33,103 nt of DNA from a virus, in IMG/VR virus record IMGVR_UViG_3300030329_002678, positions 614 to 33,716 of that record. One strand, 5' to 3'. This document shows positions 7,458 through 13,504 of the stretch, piece by piece (the first letter of the stretch is position 1; the number at the start of each line of letters is the position of its first letter). The notes beneath the pieces are model-generated. The model saw only the letters and a program-made list of their open reading frames with translations. It searched no databases and had not been told where the DNA came from. The translations under genes and the position numbers were made by a program.

Positions 7458-7680
7458 TAGTATAAGGTTTGTCTTCTAAAAGCATCATGTGGCCTGCGTG
7501 CCTGTCATAATAAATTATATCTCCTTCGTTTATAACTGTTACCTGCGAGCCAGGCTTTATTACTTTGCCTTTGTTGTATCGTACATTGTCTTTGTCGTCT
7601 CCTGTAAGCAAAAGTCCTGAGTTTGTTTTTAGCTCTTCTTTTATTTGTTCTACAATAATATATTTATTTACTGCTTTCAT
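7423..7680 (-). CDS. groES: GroES-like co-chaperonin
   Basis: 85 aa from the ATG at 7680, chosen because it forms an ATGA overlap with the upstream gene; an in-frame GTG nine nt upstream is the alternative. NKYIIVEQ matches the first GroES strand, SGLLLTGDD the mobile loop with its hydrophobic tripeptide (LLL in place of IVL), then NKGKVIKPG and EGDIIYYDRHAG. A little shorter than host GroES (~95 aa). Expected to cap a GroEL ring; the phage-encoded GroEL two genes upstream is the obvious partner. Phage co-chaperonins (for example T4 gp31) adapt the chamber for capsid protein folding. Confidence 0.88.
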   Translation of the reverse strand: MKAVNKYIIVEQIKEELKTNSGLLLTGDDKDNVRYNKGKVIKPGSQVTVINEGDIIYYDRHAGHMMLLEDKPYTIILERDVVVVV

Positions 7681-8015
7681 TTCTCCCACTTGTCTTTACA
7701 TACCAACAAAGAAATTACGCTATAGTTAGCTAAATCTAAAAAAGAATCTTCTAACGACTCGTTCTTCGCTTTAAACCCTGTGGTCAACAAGTTGTCTACA
7801 CGACACAGCTTGTCGTTGCTTCTAAACCATATACCTGTAAGTGATTTTGTTTTGTGCTCTTTTTTAGACAGGTCTCTACCTAATGATATGTTGGTTGGGC
7901 CGTAGTCATGTTGTTTCTCACAGAAGGTGGTATACATCTGGTTTAATATATCTTTAAATGCGGCCGTTGTCTCAGGATATTTATTTTCACAAAACTCTAT
8001 AGACTTATTTTTCAT
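7677..8015 (-). CDS. Nucleotide modification associated domain 1 (Nmad1/DUF1599-like) protein
   Basis: 112 aa. The signature KQHDYGPTNISLGRDLS, the GIWFRSNDKLCRVDNLL block and DSFLDLANYSVISLL fit the Nmad1/DUF1599 family, small helical proteins seen in phages and often near nucleotide-modification genes. It overlaps groEL by 11 nt upstream and groES by 4 nt downstream, so the three are one translation-coupled unit. Biochemical role of the family is not established; an all-alpha NTP pyrophosphohydrolase-like fold has been suggested by analogy. Confidence 0.8.
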   Translation of the reverse strand: MKNKSIEFCENKYPETTAAFKDILNQMYTTFCEKQHDYGPTNISLGRDLSKKEHKTKSLTGIWFRSNDKLCRVDNLLTTGFKAKNESLEDSFLDLANYSVISLLVCKDKWEK

Positions 8016-9603
8016 GGCGCGCTAATGTTATGATTGCGTTGGTAGATAAAATTGTAGTGGCTACAGACACTGCGTTACGCAACGCTTTTTTGGTAACCTT
8101 TAACGGGTCAACGATACCGAGCTCAAACATGTCTCCATATACATCAAGCTTCACGTCATACCCTCCCGAGTCAATAATGTCATTTGTCATCTCAGAAGGA
8201 TTTTTCCCTGCGTTTATAAGAATCTGAAAAAACGGTTCTTGTAGCGCCTGAGATAATATCTCTACACCTAAGCGGTGGTCAATATTTTTTTCATCGGGCT
8301 TATCGCCATACGCGTCAGCTACACGGAAAAGAGCTAGCCCTCCTCCTGGTAAGATCCCTTCCTCCAGTGCGGAACGCACTGCGCACACCGCGTCATCGAC
8401 GCGGTCAAATTTTTCTTTCTGCTCTACATCACTGTTTGCTCCTACATAAATGACACCTATACCTCCTGTCAGTCCAGCAATACGTTGCAACACAAACTCT
8501 CTGTCGTCAGCTTGTTTGGTTGTCTTATGCTGTTCCCACAACTCTTTCACTCTGTCTTTCAGCTGGTCGTCGTTATTTTTGTCTTTAATAATAATGGTTG
8601 AGTCTCTTCCCACAATAACTTTCTTTGCTTTACCTAAGTCTTCAATACGCATGTGACTTAAATCATCACCTGTCTTCTCAGAAAAATAGGTAGCCCCTAC
8701 CGCTAGCGCGATATCGCTCATCAGCTCGTGTTGTTTGTATCCAAACTGAGGAGGAATAATACTGCATATCTGCAAATTGTTTTTCATCACGTTGGCAGCG
8801 AGGGTATTAATTAAGTTTTGTGTACACGTTCCAATAATTAAAAGCTTATGGTTGTTATTGATAATAGGCTTTAAAACGTTTTCAATAGATAAAATATTGT
8901 TTATCTCTTGGTCTGCTACTAAAATGTGTACGTCTTCTAATATACACTCGTCTTTCTTTTGGTTGTTTACAAACAAAGGAGAGCTGTAACCTCTATCGAT
9001 CTTCATTCCGTTTGTTACATCGTAATATGTGTTTGCATCGTCAGACTTCTCTACCGTCACTATCCCGTTCTTCCCCACCTTTTGGTATGTCTCACTTATA
9101 ATTGATCCTATATCGCTGTCATTATTACAAGATATAGTAGCTACGTCTAGTAGTCGTTTTTTTGTAAGTTTTTTTGTTTGTTTTGTAAGGGCTTGTATTA
9201 CCTTCTCTGTCTCTTTTTTTATGTATTTTATCACCTCAGTGCTGTTATGAGAACCAGTTAGCTTCTTCATCCCCTTCTTCACGATGGCTTCAGTAAGCAC
9301 AATAGCTGTCGTTGTGCCGTCACCAGCTTGTGACGCTGTCCTGTCGGCTGCTCCCCTCATCATTTGAACGGCTAAGTTCTCAACAGCATCTTTTAGCTTC
9401 ACCGCTTTGGCTACGGTCACGCCGTCTTTTGTTACTGTTATCCCATGTGTGTGTGATGGCGACTCAATAAGCACGGTCTGTCCTCTAGGCCCTAGTGTGC
9501 TTTTGACTGCTTTGGCTATAGTAGATATTCCTTGAATAAGTTTATCTCTACCTTGATCATCAAAACATAAGTCTCGATGAAGAGTTGGTTGTATTTGATT
9601 CAT
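8005..9603 (-). CDS. groEL: GroEL-type chaperonin, phage-encoded
   Basis: 532 aa, near the bacterial length (about 548). Equatorial ATP site: STLGPRG (35-41), TKDGVTVA (58-65) and AGDGTTTA (93-100, Asp95 equivalent to Asp87 of E. coli). RVDDAVCAVRSALEEG and GGG follow, with the catalytic Asp present (equivalent of Asp398). The Gly/Met-rich C-terminal tail of host GroEL is absent; it ends ITLARHEK. The N-terminus has an extra segment of about 8 residues. With its own GroES it probably forms a complete folding machine for virion proteins. A TATCTTTG promoter element lies 16 nt upstream. Confidence 0.95.
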   Translation of the reverse strand: MNQIQPTLHRDLCFDDQGRDKLIQGISTIAKAVKSTLGPRGQTVLIESPSHTHGITVTKDGVTVAKAVKLKDAVENLAVQMMRGAADRTASQAGDGTTTAIVLTEAIVKKGMKKLTGSHNSTEVIKYIKKETEKVIQALTKQTKKLTKKRLLDVATISCNNDSDIGSIISETYQKVGKNGIVTVEKSDDANTYYDVTNGMKIDRGYSSPLFVNNQKKDECILEDVHILVADQEINNILSIENVLKPIINNNHKLLIIGTCTQNLINTLAANVMKNNLQICSIIPPQFGYKQHELMSDIALAVGATYFSEKTGDDLSHMRIEDLGKAKKVIVGRDSTIIIKDKNNDDQLKDRVKELWEQHKTTKQADDREFVLQRIAGLTGGIGVIYVGANSDVEQKEKFDRVDDAVCAVRSALEEGILPGGGLALFRVADAYGDKPDEKNIDHRLGVEILSQALQEPFFQILINAGKNPSEMTNDIIDSGGYDVKLDVYGDMFELGIVDPLKVTKKALRNAVSVATTILSTNAIITLARHEK

Positions 9604-9619
9604 ATTAAATTTATTTCTA

Positions 9620-9627
9620 CAAAGATA
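9620..9627 (-). promoter_or_regulatory. Putative promoter -7 element for groEL
   Basis: TATCTTTG on the minus strand, 16 nt before the groEL ATG and followed by an A-rich leader (AGAAATAAATTTAAT). Perfect TAnnTTTG match; weak -33. Confidence 0.5.
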
Positions 9628-9638
9628 GAAATTTTATT

Positions 9639-9812
9639 TTAATATCCGCTTGATCTCATCTTTTTCTCCATGCCCATACCTGGATTGTACTTTATCGTAC
9701 CGTCCATAAGCTTTGCGTAGGTGTTTGCTTGCGCCTTCCCTACAGCATTATAAGGAAAAACTTTTGTCTTCTTTTTGCCCGTATCAGGACAAGTGTGTGT
9801 TACTGTTGGCAT
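9639..9812 (-). CDS. Small conserved phage protein, 57 aa
   Basis: MPTVTHTCPDTGKKKTKVFP, then YNAVGKAQANTYAKLMDGTI and a Gly/Met-rich basic end (MGMEKKMRSSGY). Phages often carry similar short 'K.FPY...GKA.A..YAK' proteins near structural genes. Two Cys-free turns around P-D-T-G look like a short beta hairpin. It lies immediately upstream of the groEL promoter and has its own TATATTTG element. Function unknown. Confidence 0.72.
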   Translation of the reverse strand: MPTVTHTCPDTGKKKTKVFPYNAVGKAQANTYAKLMDGTIKYNPGMGMEKKMRSSGY

Positions 9813-9827
9813 AATTGTATTTTTTTA

Positions 9828-9858
9828 CAAATATAATCATTTCTCATTACTCACTCAA
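9828..9858 (-). promoter_or_regulatory. Bacteroidota-type promoter with both elements
   Basis: On the minus strand TTG (9856-9858), 20 nt spacer, TATATTTG (9828-9835), then the ATG at 9812. This matches the TTG-N19/20-TAnnTTTG consensus and lies across the 3' end of the lysozyme-like gene. Confidence 0.55.
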
Positions 9859-10381
9859 CTCGTCTTACACCCGCAAACTTTGCCATGTAGTCAGAGCATT
9901 TTGTGTTGTACCCATCAGCCTTGTCAATACGCCCACCGCTCTCAAGGTATGCCATGACGTTGCCTGCTCCTACAAGATGTGCTGCCGCCAGTATCCCCGC
10001 CTCACTCACCACAACACCTTTGATGGTTGTGCCCGTGTACTTACGGATATGCCTTCTCAGCACCTTTTTGTTATGGGCTGTCAGCACTCGCACGCTCCGC
10101 TCTTGAAGCACACTGTCTTTTAGGTACTCACCTCTACTCACCTCTATCCCTATGGCTTTTAATGTTGCCACACCAAACTGATACTTGCCCATGTAACCAA
10201 ATGTGTTGACCGCACTGTAGTCACCACCACTCTCAAGAAACCCAAGCTTACTATAGAACTCACTCCCACTCACCTCACTCTTCACCTCACGCGTCTCAAG
10301 CTCCAACGGTAAGTTTAGGCCGAACGACGTAGGACTCCCGAGCATAGCAAGCATCGAGAGGAAAAAAACGGATTTATTCAT
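9851..10381 (-). CDS. Exported lysozyme/lytic transglycosylase-like peptidoglycan hydrolase
   Basis: 176 aa from the ATG at 10381. This start gives a clear signal peptide (MNKSVFFLSMLAMLGSPTSF); an upstream ATG at 10423 would put 14 residues before it. FLESGGDYSAVNTFGYMGKY, then QFGVATLKAIG, is the catalytic-Glu region of lysozyme-fold lytic transglycosylases (Glu50), and GILAAAHLVGAGNVMAYLES fits the later helices. It should act in the periplasm on peptidoglycan, for lysis or virion entry. G+C is visibly higher (around half) than in flanking genes, suggesting separate origin. Its leader holds the ATGTCG array instead of a TAnnTTTG promoter. Confidence 0.8.
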   Translation of the reverse strand: MNKSVFFLSMLAMLGSPTSFGLNLPLELETREVKSEVSGSEFYSKLGFLESGGDYSAVNTFGYMGKYQFGVATLKAIGIEVSRGEYLKDSVLQERSVRVLTAHNKKVLRRHIRKYTGTTIKGVVVSEAGILAAAHLVGAGNVMAYLESGGRIDKADGYNTKCSDYMAKFAGVRRVE

Positions 10382-10383
10382 AT

Positions 10384-10592
10384 ATGTCGTTTTTATGTCG
10401 AAAAAATAGCTGTTTAAATGCAATAGACGCAGTTATGTCGATTATGTCGTTTTTGTTGCTGCATTTTGCTATATAGTTTTTTACAAAGCTATAAAAATTT
10501 TTTTATAATATATCTACTTTAAAATCGACATTTTCGACATAGAAGATATAAGTAATTGATTATGAGTAAGTTATGAAATTTAAAATCGACAT
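10384..10592. repeat. Array of seven ATGTCG/CGACAT sites, probable operator or initiator array
   Basis: ATGTCG occurs at 10384, 10395, 10435 and 10444; the reverse complement CGACAT at 10526, 10535 and 10587. Sites are mostly paired, 9-11 bp start to start (ATGTCGATTATGTCG; CGACATTTTCGACAT), about one helical turn. Left copies point one way, right copies the other, around an AT-rich centre near 10,485. An inverted repeat ATGAC...GTCAT at 10609-10625 extends it. The array fills the leader of the lysozyme-like gene between the divergent transcription arms. Binding of a phage regulator or replication initiator is inferred. Confidence 0.7.
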
Positions 10593-10624
10593 ATTCTTGT
10601 CATATTTATGACGATTATTGTCAT

Positions 10625-10657
10625 ATAAAAGGAAAAAGGTAGCATTTCTACTACCTT
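10625..10657 (-). terminator. Rho-independent terminator for the two short ORFs to its right
   Basis: Stem AAGGTAG (10636-10642) with CTACCTT (10651-10657), 8-nt loop. On the minus strand the stem is followed by TTTTTCCTTTTAT, so it would stop transcription arriving from 10703-11043 before the ATGTCG array. Confidence 0.6.
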
Positions 10658-10702
10658 CCTTATGAAAAACAACTATATAGAACTTTACAGGGTAAAGTAT
10701 TT

Positions 10703-10879
10703 TTATTTTCTTTTTAGAGTATTTCTCGCTTCAGCTACTGCAATTCCGTCTGCGATCATTTCTATCTTTCTTGCCCTTTTAACTTCTTTTCTAATTCTAG
10801 CTGCTTGTGCAATTCCTGTTTCGCCAGGAGGACGAAGATTTATTAACCTACCATCCTTTACTATTAATCCGTCTACCAT
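10703..10879 (-). CDS. Hypothetical basic protein, 58 aa
   Basis: MVDGLIVKDGRLINLRPPGE, then a long basic helix (ARIRKEVKRARKIEMIADGI) ending LKRK. Preceded by an A-rich leader (GGCATAAAATATAAACATC) and followed by a terminator, so it has the marks of a real gene. No family recognised; the helix could bind nucleic acid. Confidence 0.65.
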   Translation of the reverse strand: MVDGLIVKDGRLINLRPPGETGIAQAARIRKEVKRARKIEMIADGIAVAEARNTLKRK

Positions 10880-10884
10880 GATGT

Positions 10885-11043
10885 TTATATTTTATGCCAA
10901 CACTTTATGTGTAAGCTGATTAAACCTAAAAATATTATGACCTCAGAAAAATTATATTCCTTGTCAGGTTCGTAAATTGAGAACCCTATCGCAGGCCCTA
11001 TATACAACCTATTTTGAAATTCAACTTCCCAACGAGTAGTCAT
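10885..11043 (-). CDS. Hypothetical protein with one hydrophobic segment, 52 aa
   Basis: MTTRWEVEFQNRLYIGPAIG, then IYEPDKEYNFSEVIIFLGLI and SLHIKC. The N-terminal half looks beta-like, the C-terminal half hydrophobic. It ends 5 nt before the next gene and is preceded by a perfect TATCTTTG only 3 nt from its ATG, implying a leaderless or nearly leaderless transcript. Short phage proteins with the 'GPAIGF..Y' pattern exist but are uncharacterised as far as I know. Confidence 0.65.
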   Translation of the reverse strand: MTTRWEVEFQNRLYIGPAIGFSIYEPDKEYNFSEVIIFLGLISLHIKCWHKI

Positions 11044-11046
11044 ATA

Positions 11047-11054
11047 CAAAGATA
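11047..11054 (-). promoter_or_regulatory. Putative promoter -7 element directly abutting a start codon
   Basis: TATCTTTG on the minus strand, then TAT and the ATG at 11043. With the usual start a few nt downstream of TTTG the mRNA would be leaderless. Confidence 0.5.
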
Positions 11055-11514
11055 CATTTTTTTTGTCAGATATTTAGAGGGTGGGGGTTATATACATTAT
11101 ATATAACACTGCCTCAAAACGAAAACGATTTTTTTTAAACTGTTTTGCTAAATAAATTTTTTTTTCGTCTGATTTTTTTGGCTTTTTTTCTAGGCTTTCT
11201 CTCTGTCCCTTTGTCCCTCTTGTCCCTTCCTTCCTTTCTACCTCTCAAACCTTTTCCAACCTCTTAAAGTCTTTAGACCTTTGAAGGTGTGGAATTACAT
11301 CACCAAATTACACAAAGAAAGAAAACAAAATGAGGGGTTTTGTTATTTAGAATGATTCTAAATTTTATATTTATTAAACATATAACTAAGTGATTATCAA
11401 TGAGTTATGAATTTATTTTGTTTTTGTATTAAAAAATAATTACTTACTTTCTAGGATTTAAACATTTTGCGAACTAAATTAGAACCGATTTAAATTTTAA
11501 CTAAATAAATAATT
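11055..11514. other. Divergent intergenic region, pyrimidine tract and AT-rich flanks
   Basis: No convincing gene in 460 nt. 11100-11190 is AT-rich with long T runs. 11191-11275 is a nearly pure C/T tract on the plus strand with three GTCCCT copies at 11205, 11213 and 11222. 11285-11312 holds GGTG...CACC with a repeated AATTACA. 11383-11414 resembles 10551-10581 (GATTAT...AGTTATGAAWTTT). The region must contain the start of the long plus-strand transcript, but I find no clean TAnnTTTG; a phage-specific promoter or replication origin is possible. Confidence 0.5.
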
Positions 11515-11916
11515 ATGACTAAATATGATATTATTAAAGATTGGAAAGATACTATAATAAATATTATAGAGGATGTTATTGAATACGATTTTAATAAAAT
11601 GAGTACAAAGGATTTAATACTAAATAAATTTTATATATCTGAAAAAGTTGAGGAACAACTATGGCAAACAATTGACGGCTGTCAAGATGTAATATATTAT
11701 CATAAAGCTGAAAAAATAAGTAATGTTATCGGCTTGTATAATGCTTTTGATACTTCTGATATGACTGGACAACAATTTAAAAGTTGGTGTGAGTGTGCCT
11801 TTGAAAATATCTATACATTAATTTATAATGAAATAGATATTAATAATTTAATTATTGATACTATCGCAAATATTGAAGCGACTAAATCAATAAAAGACTT
11901 TAAAATAAAATTATGA
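11515..11916 (+). CDS. Hypothetical acidic protein, first gene of the early arm, 133 aa
   Basis: Starts MTKYDIIKDWKDTIINIIED after the leader CTAAATAAATAATT. Predominantly helical and acidic. WQTIDGCQDVIYYHKAEKIS is the most distinctive stretch; comparable 'DGCQDVIYYxKA' segments occur in small early proteins of other phages, from recollection. Overlaps the SprT-like gene by 4 nt (ATGA). Position at the head of the early transcript makes a host-takeover or regulatory role plausible. Confidence 0.75.
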   Translation: MTKYDIIKDWKDTIINIIEDVIEYDFNKMSTKDLILNKFYISEKVEEQLWQTIDGCQDVIYYHKAEKISNVIGLYNAFDTSDMTGQQFKSWCECAFENIYTLIYNEIDINNLIIDTIANIEATKSIKDFKIKL

Positions 11917-12494
11917 ATAGAGAAACGTATTTAAATAAAGCAACGGAATTATTGAAGGTTGGAACGTTTAAACGGGCTGACCTTGTAATCCCTCATGATG
12001 TAAAGGTTTCATGTGGATTTCCTCCGACTGGTAACACTAGAAATAATAATAAGACTTTAGGAGTTTGCCATAATAGAGAAAGCAGTAAAGCAAAAGTAAA
12101 TGAGATTTTTATCTCTCCTGTAATTTCTGAATCGTTGAGGGTTTTAGATATTTTAGCTCATGAACTAATACACGCAATTGACGACTGTAAAAACGGACAC
12201 AAAAAAGCCTTTAGAGATATGGCTATCTCAATAGGATTAGAGGGTAAATCAATGACCTCTACCCATGCAGGGGAACGATTAAAACAAGACCTTTCTAAAA
12301 TCATAAACCGACTTGGGGAATATCCCCATCAAAAGGTAAGTCTAGCTGCGAATCGCAAAAAGCAAGGCACAAGAATGCTTAAAGTATCTTGTAATAATTG
12401 TGAGTTTAGTTACAGAACAAGCAACAAAAATATAAACATGATGACCAATAAAGTTTGTAATTCATGTGGCAAAGAAAGTTTAGAGGTCGTTTAA
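11913..12494 (+). CDS. SprT-like zinc metalloprotease
   Basis: 193 aa. HELIH (residues 83-87) with a further His at 96 (NGHKKAF) forms the metalloprotease zinc site of the SprT/Spartan family. The C-terminus has a zinc ribbon, Cys160-x2-Cys163 and Cys182-x2-Cys185. Family members digest proteins bound to or crosslinked with DNA; in phages they are common early genes of unclear target. Coupled to the gene upstream by an ATGA overlap. Both metal sites are intact, so activity is expected. Confidence 0.88.
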   Translation: MNRETYLNKATELLKVGTFKRADLVIPHDVKVSCGFPPTGNTRNNNKTLGVCHNRESSKAKVNEIFISPVISESLRVLDILAHELIHAIDDCKNGHKKAFRDMAISIGLEGKSMTSTHAGERLKQDLSKIINRLGEYPHQKVSLAANRKKQGTRMLKVSCNNCEFSYRTSNKNINMMTNKVCNSCGKESLEVV

Positions 12495-12526
12495 ACGACT
12501 TCATTTTTAATTAAATTAAAACAACT

Positions 12527-12754
12527 ATGAAAAAATACTATTTACCACTACTAAAAGAACAAAAACAAAGAGGAGTTTATTTTTCCTCTACGTTGTCGCC
12601 TTACTCATTTGAAACAATAGACACAGTAAGGCATGAAATAACTAATAAAGAATATAAAGAAGATTATCAAAAGGCAGAAAAAAAAGAAAGATTGTTAAAG
12701 CAAGATAGTTTTTTTAATAATTCTCATTTTAAATATAATATAATAAGACAATGA
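12527..12754 (+). CDS. Hypothetical protein, 75 aa
   Basis: MKKYYLPLLKEQKQRGVYFS, a short Ser/Thr-rich stretch and a Lys/Glu-rich helix. The leader TTAAATTAAAACAACT is typical of this arm. No family recognised. It overlaps the next small membrane ORF by 4 nt, so the two are translated together. Confidence 0.65.
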   Translation: MKKYYLPLLKEQKQRGVYFSSTLSPYSFETIDTVRHEITNKEYKEDYQKAEKKERLLKQDSFFNNSHFKYNIIRQ

Positions 12755-12846
12755 AAAACACAAAGGAAATAATAATAGATATAATATTTTTAATATCTGC
12801 ATTTGGTTTGCTATGGTTTACAATGGTTACTAAATGGGGATTTTAA
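12751..12846 (+). CDS. 31-aa single-pass membrane peptide
   Basis: MKNTKEIIIDIIFLISAFGL, then LWFTMVTKWGF: a charged N-terminus and one membrane helix of about 20 residues. Starts in an ATGA overlap with the preceding gene. Its stop directly abuts the structured RNA region. Too short for family assignment. Confidence 0.6.
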   Translation: MKNTKEIIIDIIFLISAFGLLWFTMVTKWGF

Positions 12847-12856
12847 AAAGTCTTAT

Positions 12857-12926
12857 AATAGTTAGTGCGACAAGTATAAAAAAACTATGTGCATGGAATT
12901 GTCCGAGAAATAACACACTAACTATT
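12857..12926 (+). ncRNA. Structured RNA element closed by an 11-bp perfect stem
   Basis: AATAGTTAGTG (12857-12867) pairs perfectly with CACTAACTATT (12916-12926). Inside, CGACAA (12868-12873) can pair with TTGTC plus G12905 (12899-12905), leaving a 25-nt A-rich apical part and an asymmetric right strand (CGAGAAATAACA). The element lies in the gap between genes ending at 12846 and starting at 13019 and immediately precedes the hammerhead-like fold. I do not recognise it as a known riboswitch. Confidence 0.6.
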
Positions 12927-13000
12927 TTAAAGTCTAATTGATAAGGATTTAATATCCGAAACCTAGAGATAAAAATCTAGGTCTTAGACAAATATTAAAC
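12926..13000 (+). ncRNA. Hammerhead-type ribozyme, variant core (U3-A8), putative
   Basis: Stem I GTCTAA (12932-12937)/TTAGAC (12984-12989), extended after an internal loop by TTTAA/TTAAA (12926-12930/12995-12999). Seven-nt core TTGATAA (12938-12944), where CTGANGA is usual. Stem II GGAT/ATCC (12945-12948/12954-12957), loop TTAAT. GAA (12958-12960). Stem III ACCTAGA/TCTAGGT (12961-12967/12976-12982). C12983 is the expected cleavage residue. All spacings match a type I hammerhead. The only core deviations, C3 to U and G8 to A, are the two residues that pair with each other, so pairing is kept. Cleavage would leave a 35-nt leader on the gene at 13019. Confidence 0.72.
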
Positions 13001-13014
13001 AATTAAATAAATAA
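12997..13014 (+). repeat. Recurrent start leader AAACAATTAAATAAATAA, copy 1
   Basis: An 18-nt leader element ending 4 nt before the ATG at 13019. Near-identical copies precede the starts at 13505, 13621, 14142, 14520 and 15558. A 29-nt stretch here (12988-13016) is repeated exactly at 14111-14139. Confidence 0.8.
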
Positions 13015-13018
13015 AATT

Positions 13019-13486
13019 ATGGGATTAGATATGTATTTAACAAAAAAAATGTATGTTAAAAATTGGAAACATACACCTCAGGATAAGAGGTCAAAAGTAG
13101 TCGCAACAATAGGTAATAAAAAGATTGATACAAGTAAAATTGTAAATCTTGAATTTGAAGCAGGTTATTGGAGAAAAGCAAACGCAATACATAATTGGTT
13201 TGTTACAAACGTACAAAATGGAAATGATGATTGTGGGGAATATTATGTAGATCTTGCACAATTAAAAGATCTTAAAAGTTTATGTAAACATATTTTACAT
13301 AATCATAAAAGGGGAAACAAAAACCTATTAGATAAATTTTGTAAAGACCTTATGCCTACAAAGGAAGGATTCTTTTTTGGAACTACCGATTATGACGATT
13401 ATTTCTTTGGCAGTCTTAAACAAACAATAGAACAATTAGATAATTTAGATGACAAAGGAGAATATTATTATAAATCAAGTTGGTAA
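13019..13486 (+). CDS. Conserved phage/bacterial protein of unknown function (MGLDMYL family), 155 aa
   Basis: MGLDMYLTKKMYV, EAGYWRKANAIHNWFVTNVQ, NGNDDCGEYYVD and the C-terminal GFFFGTTDYDDYFFGSLKQT make up a pattern found in many phages and some bacteria. The conserved Trp/His/Cys/Tyr residues suggest a defined pocket, but no function is known to me. Its leader contains the hammerhead-like RNA and the recurrent AAACAATTAAATAAATAA element. Confidence 0.82.
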   Translation: MGLDMYLTKKMYVKNWKHTPQDKRSKVVATIGNKKIDTSKIVNLEFEAGYWRKANAIHNWFVTNVQNGNDDCGEYYVDLAQLKDLKSLCKHILHNHKRGNKNLLDKFCKDLMPTKEGFFFGTTDYDDYFFGSLKQTIEQLDNLDDKGEYYYKSSW

Positions 13487-13502
13487 ACAATTAAATAAAT
13501 AA
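13485..13502 (+). repeat. Recurrent start leader, copy 2
   Basis: AAACAATTAAATAAATAA, overlapping the stop codon of the gene ending at 13486 and placed 2 nt before the ATG at 13505. Confidence 0.8.
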
Positions 13503-13504
13503 CT

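Noticed and set aside
9775-10209. Several plus-strand ORFs of 60-100 codons opposite the lysozyme-like gene
   Set aside because: They are shadows of a GC-rich gene with clear signal peptide and catalytic motif on the minus strand.
10384-10592. CRISPR array
   Set aside because: The repeated unit is only 6-8 bp, in both orientations and unevenly spaced; it fits operator sites, not repeat-spacer units.
12878-12888. AAAAAACTA, resembling the 3' tail of the preQ1-I riboswitch
   Set aside because: The required upstream hairpin and loop sequence are missing; the A run sits in the apex of another stem.
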